From the NCBI GenBank assembly GCA_009995045.1, contig JAACQG010000009.1, forward strand, positions 1 through 64,000: DNA of 64,000 nucleotides, read 5' to 3'. The notes beneath the pieces are model-generated. The model made no database searches, was not told the DNA's origin, and was given only the letters and a program-made list of their open reading frames with translations. Source of the DNA: Alphaproteobacteria bacterium (GTDB taxonomy: Bacteria > Pseudomonadota > Alphaproteobacteria > Micavibrionales > Micavibrionaceae). Below, in pieces: positions 56,124 to 64,000 of this stretch (position 1 is its first letter; each line of letters starts with the position of its first letter). Position numbers and translations under genes: made by a program.

Positions 56124-57650
56124 ATGGAAGAAATCGTTGATATGCCAACGTGTTATAATCCACAAAGCACGAAACACGATATAACAGATGCGGATTTAGC
56201 ATTGTTTTTGGTGGCGTGGAATCAGGCAATGAAAATGCGTACGCCGCAAATCCACCTGAAAATAGCAAGGTGGCTGGAATGGAATTGGAGCTGCGGCAAC
56301 ACGCGCTTACTGCTGATGGCGTTTCGAAGTGCGGGTAAAAGCACGATTGTCGGCCTGTTTGCCGCGTGGCTTTTATATCGCCAGCCAAATTTGCGAATCC
56401 TCGTGCTGGCGGCGGATCTGACCTTGGCGAAAAAGATGGTGCAAAATGTCAAACGAATCATCGAACGCCACCCCCATACAAAAAAGCTCAAGCCCAATAA
56501 GGCCGAGCAATGGGCATCTGACCGTTTCACCATCAAGCGTATGTTTGAGGCGCGCGATCCATCTATGCTGGCAAAGGGCATTACCGCCAACATCACCGGA
56601 TCACGCGCCGATATCATTATCTGTGATGATGTTGAGGTTCCCAACACATGCGACAGCGCCGAAAAGCGCCTCGCCCTGCGTGAGCGATTGGCGGAAATGC
56701 AATATGTCCTCGTCCCCGATGGCACGCAGCTTTATGTGGGCACGCCACATCATTACAACACAATCTACGCCGAAGAGCCGCACGAGGAATTGGGCGAGGA
56801 TCACGCGTTTCTAAGCGATTTCAAGCGCCTCTCACTGCCCATAATGGACAAAGATGGCAATAGCATTTGGCCGGAGCGTTACACGAAATACGATATCAAG
56901 CGCATGAAACGCGCCAGCGGCCCGAATAAATTCGCCAGCCAAATGATGCTAGAGCCACGCAACCTCATTGAGGGGCGGCTCAACGCGGCGCGGCTGAAGG
57001 TGTATGATGATGAGCTCGATTATACCAAGGAAATACAGACCCTTTTCCTCGGGCAAACAAAGCTCGCCGCCTCCAGCACATTCTGGGACCCCGCATTCGG
57101 CAGCGAAAAAGGCGATCACAGCGTTGTGGCGGTCATTTTCACCGATGCTGATGGGCATCATTACCTGCATCACATCGCCTATATCAAAATCAATGACGCC
57201 GATAAGCAGGACGAAGCCACACAGCAATGCAAAGCCATCGCCCAAATCGCCAAGACGCATTATCTGCCCTCAATCACGGTGGAGACAAACGGCATCGGGA
57301 AATTCTTACCCAAATTACTGCGCAATGAATTATCCGCCGCTCACGCGCCATGCACGGTGCGCGAGTGCCATCAAAGCCAAAACAAGGATATGCGTATCAT
57401 CGAAGCCTTCGATGCCATCCTCGCTAGCGAGCGCTTATCCGTCCACCGATCTGTATTGAAAACACCGTTTATGGGCGAGATGCAGGAATGGCGACCTGGC
57501 GCGAATAGGGGGCATGATGATGGCTTGGATGCCGTCGCAGGGGCGCTCGCCCAAATCCCTGACCATTTGCCACGCATATACGGCAAAGGCGCACATAGCT
57601 GGATGCGTGGACAAAAACCCCACAAAGCCAGCACCGATTTTAAAATCTAG
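56124..57650 (+). CDS. terminase large subunit
   Basis: The packaging motor and nuclease. The 508-aa protein has Walker A FRSAGKST (about residues 73-80), Walker B ADIIICDDVE, the motif III-like LYVGTPHHYNTIY, and a C-terminal RNase H-like nuclease with acidic motifs FWDPAFGSEKGDHSVV and GHDDGLDAVAGAL. Both catalytic halves are intact, so DNA packaging is possible in principle. Placement at the end of the cluster, after the tail spike, copies T7 (gp19). Confidence 0.9.
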   Translation: MEEIVDMPTCYNPQSTKHDITDADLALFLVAWNQAMKMRTPQIHLKIARWLEWNWSCGNTRLLLMAFRSAGKSTIVGLFAAWLLYRQPNLRILVLAADLTLAKKMVQNVKRIIERHPHTKKLKPNKAEQWASDRFTIKRMFEARDPSMLAKGITANITGSRADIIICDDVEVPNTCDSAEKRLALRERLAEMQYVLVPDGTQLYVGTPHHYNTIYAEEPHEELGEDHAFLSDFKRLSLPIMDKDGNSIWPERYTKYDIKRMKRASGPNKFASQMMLEPRNLIEGRLNAARLKVYDDELDYTKEIQTLFLGQTKLAASSTFWDPAFGSEKGDHSVVAVIFTDADGHHYLHHIAYIKINDADKQDEATQQCKAIAQIAKTHYLPSITVETNGIGKFLPKLLRNELSAAHAPCTVRECHQSQNKDMRIIEAFDAILASERLSVHRSVLKTPFMGEMQEWRPGANRGHDDGLDAVAGALAQIPDHLPRIYGKGAHSWMRGQKPHKASTDFKI

Positions 57651-57660
57651 GAGACAGCCC

Positions 57661-57957
57661 ATGGAATATTACGAAATGCTCGCCGGTATCACCATAAGCC
57701 TGTTCGCTGCAATCTTGGGCGCGATCTGGCGCAAAGCCGACCGCGCAGAAAAAATGGCGGAAAGTAACAAGGTGATCCTCACCTATCTCAGCCGCAATCT
57801 GGATAAAACCAGCAACCTCAATGAACGCCTCAGCTCATTAGAGGCATCATTCGGCGCAGAGATCAAAAACCTCTCAATCTCAATCAAACGCATGGAAAGC
57901 GCCCTCATCAGGATGGATCAAATCGCATCATGCCATCCCGCAAGCCGCCCGTCCTGA
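57661..57957 (+). CDS. small membrane protein, lysis-cassette (holin/spanin-like) candidate
   Basis: A 98-aa protein with one N-terminal membrane helix (MLAGITISLFAAILGAIW) and a helical, coiled-coil-like rest (SNLNERLSSLEASFGAEIK). The shape fits an inner-membrane spanin or a pinholin-like protein. It follows the terminase by 10 bases and precedes the cell-wall hydrolase, a position that supports a lysis role. No family recognised. Confidence 0.6.
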   Translation: MEYYEMLAGITISLFAAILGAIWRKADRAEKMAESNKVILTYLSRNLDKTSNLNERLSSLEASFGAEIKNLSISIKRMESALIRMDQIASCHPASRPS

Positions 57958-58006
57958 GGCCTGTCCCCTTGGGCAATCATGAAATTAAAATAAAAGGAAT
58001 TCACAG

Positions 58007-58498
58007 ATGAAAAAACCAACTTTGACCGCTATCGGCGGATCGGATGTGCCACCGCGCAGCGACGCCGAGGCGTTCTATCGCAACCTTGAAAACGACGTTC
58101 TTGCCCGCACATTATGGGGCGAGGCAAGGGGCGAGGGCACAATCGGCCCTGAGGCGGTTGCAAATGTCATTCAAAATCGCGTGAAAACCGCCCAAGACAA
58201 TGGCGGTAAATATTGGTGGGGTGGCAACATCATTCAGGTCTGCCAAAAACCCTATCAATTTTCTTGCTGGAACCGCTCCGACCCATCATTCAAAAAACTA
58301 CAAGCCGTTGGCGAGGATGACCTCTATTTCGCAACCTGCCTGCGCATTGCCCGCCGCGCGGTGCTGGGGCAGTTAAACGACCACACGGGCGGCGCCACCC
58401 ATTACCACGCCGATTATGTCGCGCCATATTGGGCCAAGGGTGAAACCCCGACCGTCACCATCGGGCGCCACATTTTCTACGATTTGAAAGGGCTATAA
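58007..58498 (+). CDS. SleB-type cell wall hydrolase
   Basis: A 163-aa Hydrolase_2-family enzyme. LARTLWGEARGEG contains the catalytic glutamate, followed by AVANVIQNRV, YQFSCWN and ATHYHADYVAPYWA, the standard blocks of SleB/CwlJ-like muramidase/transglycosylase domains. No signal peptide or anchor, so release would depend on the holin. This is the endolysin candidate of the cluster. Confidence 0.88.
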   Translation: MKKPTLTAIGGSDVPPRSDAEAFYRNLENDVLARTLWGEARGEGTIGPEAVANVIQNRVKTAQDNGGKYWWGGNIIQVCQKPYQFSCWNRSDPSFKKLQAVGEDDLYFATCLRIARRAVLGQLNDHTGGATHYHADYVAPYWAKGETPTVTIGRHIFYDLKGL

Positions 58499-58536
58499 TT
58501 AACCCGGAATTAGGAAAAATCGTTTAAGCTCAACCA

Positions 58537-58977
58537 ATGAACAGCTACGAACAAAACGTGATAAAAAACATTGAGAAATTCGGCTGTAGCGTGACGCACG
58601 TTATGGCCGATGAGGATGGCCCTGGATTCACTTATTCTATCGGTATTCAGCAGCAAACCGCTAAACCCGAAGTCATCGTCGTTGGTCTACCGCCTAAGCT
58701 GATGCATTTTATGGTCAATGAATATAACAAGCGCGTAAAAGCAGGCGAAGAATTTACAGAAAATGAACTTTACGACGGCTTCATAGAAGATTTTCAAGTC
58801 ACGTTCAAAGCAATCGACCCCAAACATTACGACGATTATATGGGATCATGCCAATGGCTCTATAATGGTGATGATTTTCAGGTGTTTCAAATCGTTTGGC
58901 CAAGCACGTCAGGAAAATGGCCGTGGGACAAAGATGCCTCAGAGCAGTATCTCAATAGTATGACAATTTTATATTAA
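58537..58977 (+). CDS. DUF4262 protein
   Basis: A 146-aa protein of the DUF4262 family: the N-terminus FGCSVTHVMADEDGPGFTYSIGI is the family hallmark, followed by PEVIVVGLPPKLMHFMVNEYN. Function of the family is unknown. It lies inside the lysis genes without a clear ribosome-binding site, and is likely a cargo gene. Confidence 0.8.
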   Translation: MNSYEQNVIKNIEKFGCSVTHVMADEDGPGFTYSIGIQQQTAKPEVIVVGLPPKLMHFMVNEYNKRVKAGEEFTENELYDGFIEDFQVTFKAIDPKHYDDYMGSCQWLYNGDDFQVFQIVWPSTSGKWPWDKDASEQYLNSMTILY

Positions 58978-59018
58978 CGATATTCGATATGACGGATATC
59001 AAAAAAAGGATATCCAAA

Positions 59019-59534
59019 ATGATCGAATCAATCCTCGCAAAAATCGGCTTACCGCTTTTAATTACCTTTATTTCAGAATCGCTTAGGGGCATTAATTCAC
59101 CTGTCACCCGCACCGCCGCCGACGCGCTGGAGCGTGTCGATGATGCATTAAAGGCCGGAGCCATCACGCCCGAGCAAATGGCGGAGGCAAACAGGCATTT
59201 GGAGAATTTGGCGCAGCTAAAATCTGAGGAATTCAAGGTAACCCTTTCTGAAATAAACCAAACCATGCGCGCAGAAGTCGCATCACAAGATAAATATGTT
59301 CGCCGTATGCGCCCGACATTCGGGTATCTCATGGCGTTAACATGGGCGGCGCAAATGTTTGGAATTGCTTACGTAATTATTTTTGATACTGATCGTGCCG
59401 GTGCAGTTATGGCGGCCATGGGCTCGCTATCGGCCATTTGGGGCATCGGCTTATCCGTTTTGGGCATCTACGTCTATCGCCGCAGCGATGATAAAAAGCT
59501 CCCCACGCCCGAAGTTATCTTTTGGAATAAATAA
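59019..59534 (+). CDS. GTA-type 3TM holin
   Basis: A 171-aa protein: a hydrophilic helical N-terminal half (ADALERVDDALKAGAITPEQMAEANRHLE), then RPTFGYLMALTWAAQMFGIAYVI and MGSLSAIWGIGLSVLGIYVYRRS, the C-terminal block of the family known as holin of 3TMs for gene-transfer release. ATG 59019 has AAAAGGA 8 bases upstream; the frame is open to 58989 but that start has no ribosome-binding site. It ends the particle cluster. Confidence 0.8.
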   Translation: MIESILAKIGLPLLITFISESLRGINSPVTRTAADALERVDDALKAGAITPEQMAEANRHLENLAQLKSEEFKVTLSEINQTMRAEVASQDKYVRRMRPTFGYLMALTWAAQMFGIAYVIIFDTDRAGAVMAAMGSLSAIWGIGLSVLGIYVYRRSDDKKLPTPEVIFWNK

Positions 59535-59661
59535 AGCCGCAATGATTATAAAAGCGCGCTAAGCCTATGATGATATTTTTGGGATAAATAAATCCGAAAA
59601 GGCTTTCTTCTGTGAGAAAAACCGTTATATTTTACCCTGTTAAAATGAAACGGAACATAAG

Positions 59662-60951
59662 ATGTCAGATGCAGATAACCCATACGCAGCCCCCATCGAA
59701 ACAGGCGCAAAGCGCATTTTCAAAGCAGCGAACGTCTTTTTACGCATGGAAGCTTCAGGCGGTATTTTATTGGGTTTGGCAGCAATACTTGCGCTGGTGA
59801 TCGCAAACAGCCCGCTTTATCATTATTATGATCACATCTTGCATGAAATTTATTTCCGCATCGGCTTTGACGAGATCGGCGGTAGCTTTGATTTCGAAAT
59901 CAAAAAATCACTGCTCCACTGGATCAATGATGGTTTCATGGCGATCTTCTTCTTCCTTGTTGGGCTAGAGCTAAAACGTGAGGTTAAATCCGGTGAGCTT
60001 TCGACACGCTCGCGCGCATTGCTACCTGCGATCGCCGCTTTGGGTGGAATGATCGTACCTGCGTTGATCTATTACTACATCAACTTAGATACACCGGAAA
60101 ACCTTTCTGGTTGGGCGATTCCCGCTGCAACGGATATCGCATTCGCGCTGGGTGTGCTTGGCCTCCTTGGCAGCCGCGCACCTGTGCGTCTCAAAATATT
60201 GCTGACCGCCATCGCGGTGATTGACGATTTGGGCGCAATCTTGATTATCGCTTTCTTCTATACCTCTAATCTACAGCTTGAGCCGCTGGCTTTCGGTGCT
60301 GTCGCTTTGGTGGGGTTGTTGATCCTTAATCTCCGTAATGTTGTTGGCACCGCGCCATATATCATATTGGGCATTATCCTATGGGTTGCTGTTCTTCAAT
60401 CGGGCATTCATGCAACGCTTGCGGGGGTTGTAACGGCGTTGTTTATTCCTGTGGTCTCGAAAAAAGATCCATCCATTACGCCGTGTAAAACGCTTGAGCA
60501 TGCGCTGCATCCATGGGTGTCATTCATCATCCTCCCCATATTCGCCTTCGCCAATGCGGGCATTCCGTTTAAAGGAATGGGCTTCCACTCTATTTTCGAA
60601 CCAACAACGCTCGGTATTATCCTTGGTCTTGTTGTCGGTAAACAGGTGGGTATTTTCTCAATGCTTTGGCTTGCGATCAAAACAGGGCTGTCCCCAATGC
60701 CTGGCGGTGTGAAGTGGACACATCTGTATGCGGTGTCTGCGCTCTGTGGTATCGGCTTTACCATGTCGCTCTTTATCGGCGGGCTAGCCTTTGATGATGT
60801 GCATCATCAGGCATCAATCCGCCTTGGTATACTTGTCGCATCGGTGATATCCGCGGTGATTGGTTACACCATCTTGCGCCTATTGCCATGTCCTGATCAG
60901 GAAAAAGAAAAAAGCAAAAATGCAGGCGTATCAAGCCCAGGCGTATTGTAA
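59662..60951 (+). CDS. nhaA: Na+/H+ antiporter NhaA
   Basis: A 429-aa inner-membrane antiporter that exports sodium for protons. LLHWINDGFMAIFFFLVGLELKRE, PALIYYYINL, IPAATDIAFALGVLGLLGSR with the paired-site region, IAVIDDLGAILIIAFFY (essential DD pair) and ALCGIGFTMSLFIGGLAF are all diagnostic. Core gene marking the right edge of the particle cluster. Confidence 0.95.
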   Translation: MSDADNPYAAPIETGAKRIFKAANVFLRMEASGGILLGLAAILALVIANSPLYHYYDHILHEIYFRIGFDEIGGSFDFEIKKSLLHWINDGFMAIFFFLVGLELKREVKSGELSTRSRALLPAIAALGGMIVPALIYYYINLDTPENLSGWAIPAATDIAFALGVLGLLGSRAPVRLKILLTAIAVIDDLGAILIIAFFYTSNLQLEPLAFGAVALVGLLILNLRNVVGTAPYIILGIILWVAVLQSGIHATLAGVVTALFIPVVSKKDPSITPCKTLEHALHPWVSFIILPIFAFANAGIPFKGMGFHSIFEPTTLGIILGLVVGKQVGIFSMLWLAIKTGLSPMPGGVKWTHLYAVSALCGIGFTMSLFIGGLAFDDVHHQASIRLGILVASVISAVIGYTILRLLPCPDQEKEKSKNAGVSSPGVL

Positions 60952-60994
60952 ACGTGCTGCGCTGTATTTAAGCGCTGGATTTAAATCATGATTC

Positions 60995-61039
60995 TGGTAT
61001 CCTTGACCAACTGTCGTTCGACACTTCAAAAGGATACCA
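60995..61039 (+). promoter_or_regulatory. leader hairpin over the icd ribosome-binding site
   Basis: TGGTATCCTT (60995-61004) pairs perfectly with AAGGATACCA (61030-61039), and the loop holds a second hairpin TGTCG-TT-CGACA. The downstream arm contains the AAAAGGA ribosome-binding site of icd (ATG 61044), so folding would hide it. Confidence 0.6.
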
Positions 61040-61043
61040 ATCA

Positions 61044-62498
61044 ATGACTCAAGGCACTAAAGCGACCCCAATCACAGTTGCAAAAGGCGACGGCATCGGC
61101 CCCGCCATCATGGACTCTACCCTCGAAATTCTTGACGCCGCTGGCGCTGCCCTCGATATCGAGGAAATTGAAATCGGCGAAGCTGTTTACAAATCTGGTA
61201 TCAAAAACGGAATTGCCCCCGAAGCATGGGAAAGCCTTGAACGCACCCGCGTCTTCCTGAAAGCGCCCATCACAACCCCGCAAGGCGGCGGCTTTAAATC
61301 CCTCAACGTAACCGTGCGCAAATCCCTTGGCCTTTTCGCCAATGTTCGCCCATGTGTTGCCTATCACCCATTCGTCAAAACAAACCATCCTGATATGGAT
61401 TTGGTCATCATCCGTGAAAACGAAGAAGACCTATACGGCGGTATCGAATATCGTCAATCCCAAGACGTGATGGCCTCCCTCAAAATCATCTCCCGCCCGG
61501 GTACAGAGCGCATCATGCGCTACGCATTTGAATATGCCCGCGCCAATGGCCGTAAAAAAGTCACATGCATGTCAAAAGACAACATCATGAAAATCTCTGA
61601 TGGTCTCTTCCACCGTGTTTTCGACGAAATCGGCGAGTTTTATCCCGACATTGAAAAAGATCACATGATCATCGATATCGGCACCGCAAAGGTAGCCAAC
61701 CACCCAGAGATGTTCGACGTAATCGTCACAACCAACCTCTACGGTGATATCATCTCCGATGTTGCTGCCGAGGTAACGGGATCGGTCGGTTTAGGCGGAT
61801 CATCCAATATCGGCGAAAATTTCGGCATGTTCGAAGCGATCCACGGCTCTGCCCCTGATATCGCGGGCAAGGGTATCGCAAACCCATCTGGCCTCGTGCT
61901 CGGCTCTGTCATGATGCTCACCCATATCGGACAAGGCGATGTTGCATCAAAAATCCACAACGCGTGGTTAAGAACCCTTGAAGACGGAATCCATACGGGC
62001 GAAATCTTCCGCGAAGGCATCTCCAAGGAAAAAGTCGGCACCGAAGGCATGACAAAAGCCATCATCGAACGCCTCGGTCAGGTTCCTGAAAAATTCCCGG
62101 TAAAGAAATATCCAAACATCGCTGGCGGCTTAACGCTTCCGCCTGTACGCGAATCGAAATGGGAGGCCAAGGTGCGCGTTGGCGTCGATATCGGCATCAA
62201 CTGGGACAAAACCACCGATGACCTTGTGGCGGCGATCTTGCCATGCGTGACCGACAATCTCGGCCTACAGATGATCTCGAACCGCGGAACCAAGGTTTGG
62301 CCAGACGGGAATGCGGCGACATTCTGCTCCGATAACTGGCGCTTGCGTTTCGTGACAAGCAATGATGACCACATCAAAACATCACAAGTGGTCGCGCTCA
62401 TGAACCGTATGAATGAGGCGGGACTTAACTTCACAAAATCCGTGATGCTAAACACATATGATGGCGTTCCCGGTTATACTGTCGCGCAAGGTGAATAA
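61044..62498 (+). CDS. icd: isocitrate dehydrogenase (long form)
   Basis: A 484-aa beta-decarboxylating dehydrogenase of the TCA cycle. Substrate and metal motifs: KGDGIGPAIMDSTLEI, the SLNVTVRKSLGLFANVRPC phosphate-binding region, DLVIIRENEEDLYGGIEYR, and NLYGDIISDVAAEVTGSVGLGGSSNIGENFG-type Mg-Asp block. It carries a C-terminal extension of about 150 residues, as in the ~480-aa enzymes of rickettsia-like alphaproteobacteria; NADP use is likely but not proven from sequence. A possible translational hairpin precedes it and a strong terminator follows. Confidence 0.92.
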   Translation: MTQGTKATPITVAKGDGIGPAIMDSTLEILDAAGAALDIEEIEIGEAVYKSGIKNGIAPEAWESLERTRVFLKAPITTPQGGGFKSLNVTVRKSLGLFANVRPCVAYHPFVKTNHPDMDLVIIRENEEDLYGGIEYRQSQDVMASLKIISRPGTERIMRYAFEYARANGRKKVTCMSKDNIMKISDGLFHRVFDEIGEFYPDIEKDHMIIDIGTAKVANHPEMFDVIVTTNLYGDIISDVAAEVTGSVGLGGSSNIGENFGMFEAIHGSAPDIAGKGIANPSGLVLGSVMMLTHIGQGDVASKIHNAWLRTLEDGIHTGEIFREGISKEKVGTEGMTKAIIERLGQVPEKFPVKKYPNIAGGLTLPPVRESKWEAKVRVGVDIGINWDKTTDDLVAAILPCVTDNLGLQMISNRGTKVWPDGNAATFCSDNWRLRFVTSNDDHIKTSQVVALMNRMNEAGLNFTKSVMLNTYDGVPGYTVAQGE

Positions 62499-62531
62499 GG
62501 CTATAACGTGATAGTGACATTTAAAAACAAC

Positions 62532-62560
62532 AAATGCGGCTCACATAAGCCGCATTTTTT
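62532..62560 (+). terminator. terminator after icd
   Basis: Perfect 10-bp stem AAATGCGGCT/AGCCGCATTT (62532-62541 and 62548-62557) with a 6-base loop and T-run. Confidence 0.9.
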
Positions 62561-62576
62561 ATGCTACGATAAATCT

Positions 62577-63488
62577 ATGACGTTATTTAATAAGCCCCCT
62601 AAAAAGATACGAAAACCTGCAATGTGTAAAACACACAATTGCTTTTTAATGCTTGCAGTGGTCTTGGCGATTAATATTTTGGGTAATATTTCAGGCGCAA
62701 ACGCACAATACGAACAAAGCGATAGCGAGCGTCAAAAGAAAATCATCATTGATCGTATCCATAAATATCATGAAATGCGTGCAACAAGTCCGCAGGGGCG
62801 GGAGCCTCTTGTCTATGTTAATGGTCGTCCATTGGGTAATAACCCACAATTGCGCGCGCAAATTGACATTGAGAGAACATATGGCAAAGAGATATCCAAA
62901 TTAATCGGATATGATATAGATACCGAACCAACAATCCCGCAAATTCAATTCTATAAAGCAGAAGAGGCGCATACCCTTGGGCAGCGTGTAGACAAATTGC
63001 TTCATGGGGTAACGGTGATTTTGCCGCCGCAATACGATATGTATGGCTATGAAATCCGTCGCTATATGTCCTCTATCGCCGGAGAAGAGGTGCTTTCCGA
63101 TCCGCATCGCCTCGCAAAAGAAGTCGCAAATAGCCAGCGCGCTGAAATCATTCTTGAGCATTGGGATAAAATCATCAGGGCGGAGATAAAAGAAATCGAA
63201 ACCATTTTGGAAACAGATGAAACAGTTGACCCAACAATGCGAAACAATTTCAAATTCAAAAGCGGCAAGGCAAAAGCCTTCTTGATAGAGGCTGACAGCT
63301 GGATATCTAACAATAAGAAAATGCTGGAAATGCTTTTTGATGCCAGAAATAAATACGAATACATTGAGCCGCGTATCAATTTCGCGAGCGAAGAAGACGC
63401 TAAGAAGTTCTTAAACCTCTTTCGTGCGCGTCAGAAGTCGCTGGAAATCATGCATGAATATCCGCCATTTCGCGCCATGATCTATTAA
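62577..63488 (+). CDS. exported hypothetical protein
   Basis: A 303-aa protein with a basic N-terminus and signal peptide: MCKTHNCFLMLAVVLAINIL...GANAQ, probable cleavage after ANA. The mature part is charged and helical (SERQKKIIIDRIHKYHEMRA, YGKEISKLIGYD), with a QRVDKLLHGVTVILPPQYDMYG segment. No family recognised; likely periplasmic. The open frame from GTG 62508 runs through the icd terminator, so ATG 62577 or ATG 62622 is the start. Convergent with folD. Confidence 0.7.
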   Translation: MTLFNKPPKKIRKPAMCKTHNCFLMLAVVLAINILGNISGANAQYEQSDSERQKKIIIDRIHKYHEMRATSPQGREPLVYVNGRPLGNNPQLRAQIDIERTYGKEISKLIGYDIDTEPTIPQIQFYKAEEAHTLGQRVDKLLHGVTVILPPQYDMYGYEIRRYMSSIAGEEVLSDPHRLAKEVANSQRAEIILEHWDKIIRAEIKEIETILETDETVDPTMRNNFKFKSGKAKAFLIEADSWISNNKKMLEMLFDARNKYEYIEPRINFASEEDAKKFLNLFRARQKSLEIMHEYPPFRAMIY

Positions 63489-63500
63489 AGGAAATGCGCT

Positions 63501-64000
63501 TTATGATGATGCTTTTGCGGCTTTAATGGTGTTTTGCAAAAGGCACGCAATTGTCATTGGCCCAACGCCGCCAGGCACGGGCGTAATCGCAGACGCCGCA
63601 TTGAGCGCGCCATCATAATCAACATCCCCGCATAATTTACCATCTTCACCGCGATTAATACCGACATCAATCACAACTGCGCCAGGTTTGATCCAGCTTT
63701 CCTTGACCATTTTTGCACGGCCAACCGCCGCCACAATAATATCCGCGTTGCGACAAACGCTCTCTAAATCCTTCGTGCGAGAATGCGCCATCGTCACCGT
63801 GCAATTCGCCGCAAGTAACAATTGCGCCATCGGTTTTCCAAACAACAAGGATCGCCCAATCACAACCGCGTTAAGACCGGATAAATCATCACGCACGCTG
63901 CGAATAAGCATCATTGACCCTTGCGGTGTGCAGGGCACTAGGCCGCTTTTATCGCCCGCAATCAATTTCCCCTGATTGATAAATGATAATCCGTCAACAT
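63501..64000 (-). CDS. folD: methylenetetrahydrofolate dehydrogenase/cyclohydrolase, 5' truncated
   Basis: FolD interconverts one-carbon forms of tetrahydrofolate. The C-terminal two-thirds is visible and the frame remains open to the window end. Motifs: [13 protein letters not shown], the NADP-binding [46 protein letters not shown], and [20 protein letters not shown]. The TTG at 63965 is an internal codon. Identification is secure. Confidence 0.95.
   Translation of the reverse strand, partial: VDGLSFINQGKLIAGDKSGLVPCTPQGSMMLIRSVRDDLSGLNAVVIGRSLLFGKPMAQLLLAANCTVTMAHSRTKDLESVCRNADIIVAAVGRAKMVKESWIKPGAVVIDVGINRGEDGKLCGDVDYDGALNAASAITPVPGGVGPMTIACLLQNTIKAAKASS

Larger units (their letters stand above)
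43813..59534 (+). mobile_element. T7-ordered podovirus virion module, domesticated prophage or GTA candidate
   Basis: About 15.7 kb between core genes pyrE/nadK and nhaA/icd. Gene order follows phage T7 genes 8 to 19: portal, Bbp19-like, scaffold, capsid, head protein, tail tube A, tail tube B, internal protein, tail spike, small gene, large terminase, membrane protein, cell-wall hydrolase, 3TM holin. There is no integrase, transposase, DNA or RNA polymerase, replication gene or separate repressor, and no tRNA or obvious direct-repeat att sites at the edges. All structural frames are open. Four genes alien to the virion plan are embedded (47560, 50293, 52837, 58537). This is a whole module by its boundaries, not one cut by the window. 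Confidence 0.8.

Noticed and set aside
43664-59661. tRNA-linked att sites or an integrase flanking the particle cluster
   Set aside because: I saw no tRNA gene, no integrase and no convincing direct repeat at either edge, although short att repeats cannot be excluded by eye.
62508-62576. GTG-started extension of the exported hypothetical protein
   Set aside because: It would be coded by the icd terminator hairpin and would place the signal peptide about 50 residues from the N-terminus.

Overview
The window reads as the chromosome of a Gram-negative alphaproteobacterium of intermediate GC content (roughly 50% by eye), probably near the Rhodospirillales/Micavibrio-type lineages. Support: an LpxC/BamD outer-membrane toolkit next to a full division and cell-wall (dcw) cluster, a three-part transhydrogenase (pntA1, pntA2, pntB), the DUF1476/bolA/grxD/purC neighbourhood, cysteine-free L36, a long-tailed FtsZ, GANTC sites upstream of ftsZ, and a long isocitrate dehydrogenase. 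The exact taxon is inference.

1-14.3 kb: distal dcw cluster, murD (cut by the window start)-ftsW-murG-murC-murB-ddl-ftsQ-ftsA-ftsZ. Two dispersed GTCATCC-type repeats break the usual tight spacing, murB has its own strong promoter, and an antisense pair (membrane-anchored Mur ligase plus alpha/beta hydrolase) sits between murB and ddl. 14.3-25.2 kb: sugar transferase, lpxC, bamD, recN, ligA, a hydrolase and the pnt operon. 25.4-33.8 kb: a type I secretion system (TolC, ABC transporter with C39-like domain, HlyD), then a CHASE2 adenylate cyclase converging with a cNMP-binding EAL phosphodiesterase, which suggests cAMP to c-di-GMP signalling. 33.9-39.9 kb: rpmJ and the rod-shape operon mreBCD-mrdA-rodA. 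39.9-43.7 kb: grxD, bolA, DUF1476, purC, nadK and an unusual fusion of a repressor-type HTH domain to PyrE.

43.8-59.5 kb: a compact virion module in bacteriophage T7 order (portal, Bbp19-like, scaffold, capsid, tail tubes A and B, internal protein, tail spike, terminase, lysis genes including a GTA-type 3TM holin). It has no integrase, replication, RNA polymerase or recognisable lysogeny genes, is bounded by core genes on both sides, and keeps its structural ORFs open. This fits a domesticated podovirus or a podovirus-type gene transfer agent candidate. Extra genes sit inside it: a PilZ protein, two unknown genes each with promoter-like sequence and a terminator, and a DUF4262 protein. 59.6-64 kb returns to core genes: nhaA, icd, an exported unknown and folD (cut by the window end).

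The most interesting thread is regulatory. A palindrome, ATAGGA-N6-TCCTAT, occurs twice upstream of the HTH-pyrE gene (one copy on its start codon), as a perfect copy between the -35 and -10 of the capsid promoter, and as a weaker copy in the same place in the murB promoter. I infer that the HTH-PyrE fusion could be a pyrimidine/PRPP-responsive repressor linking nucleotide state to the particle genes and possibly to cell-wall synthesis. All functional statements come from reading sequence; no database search was run.
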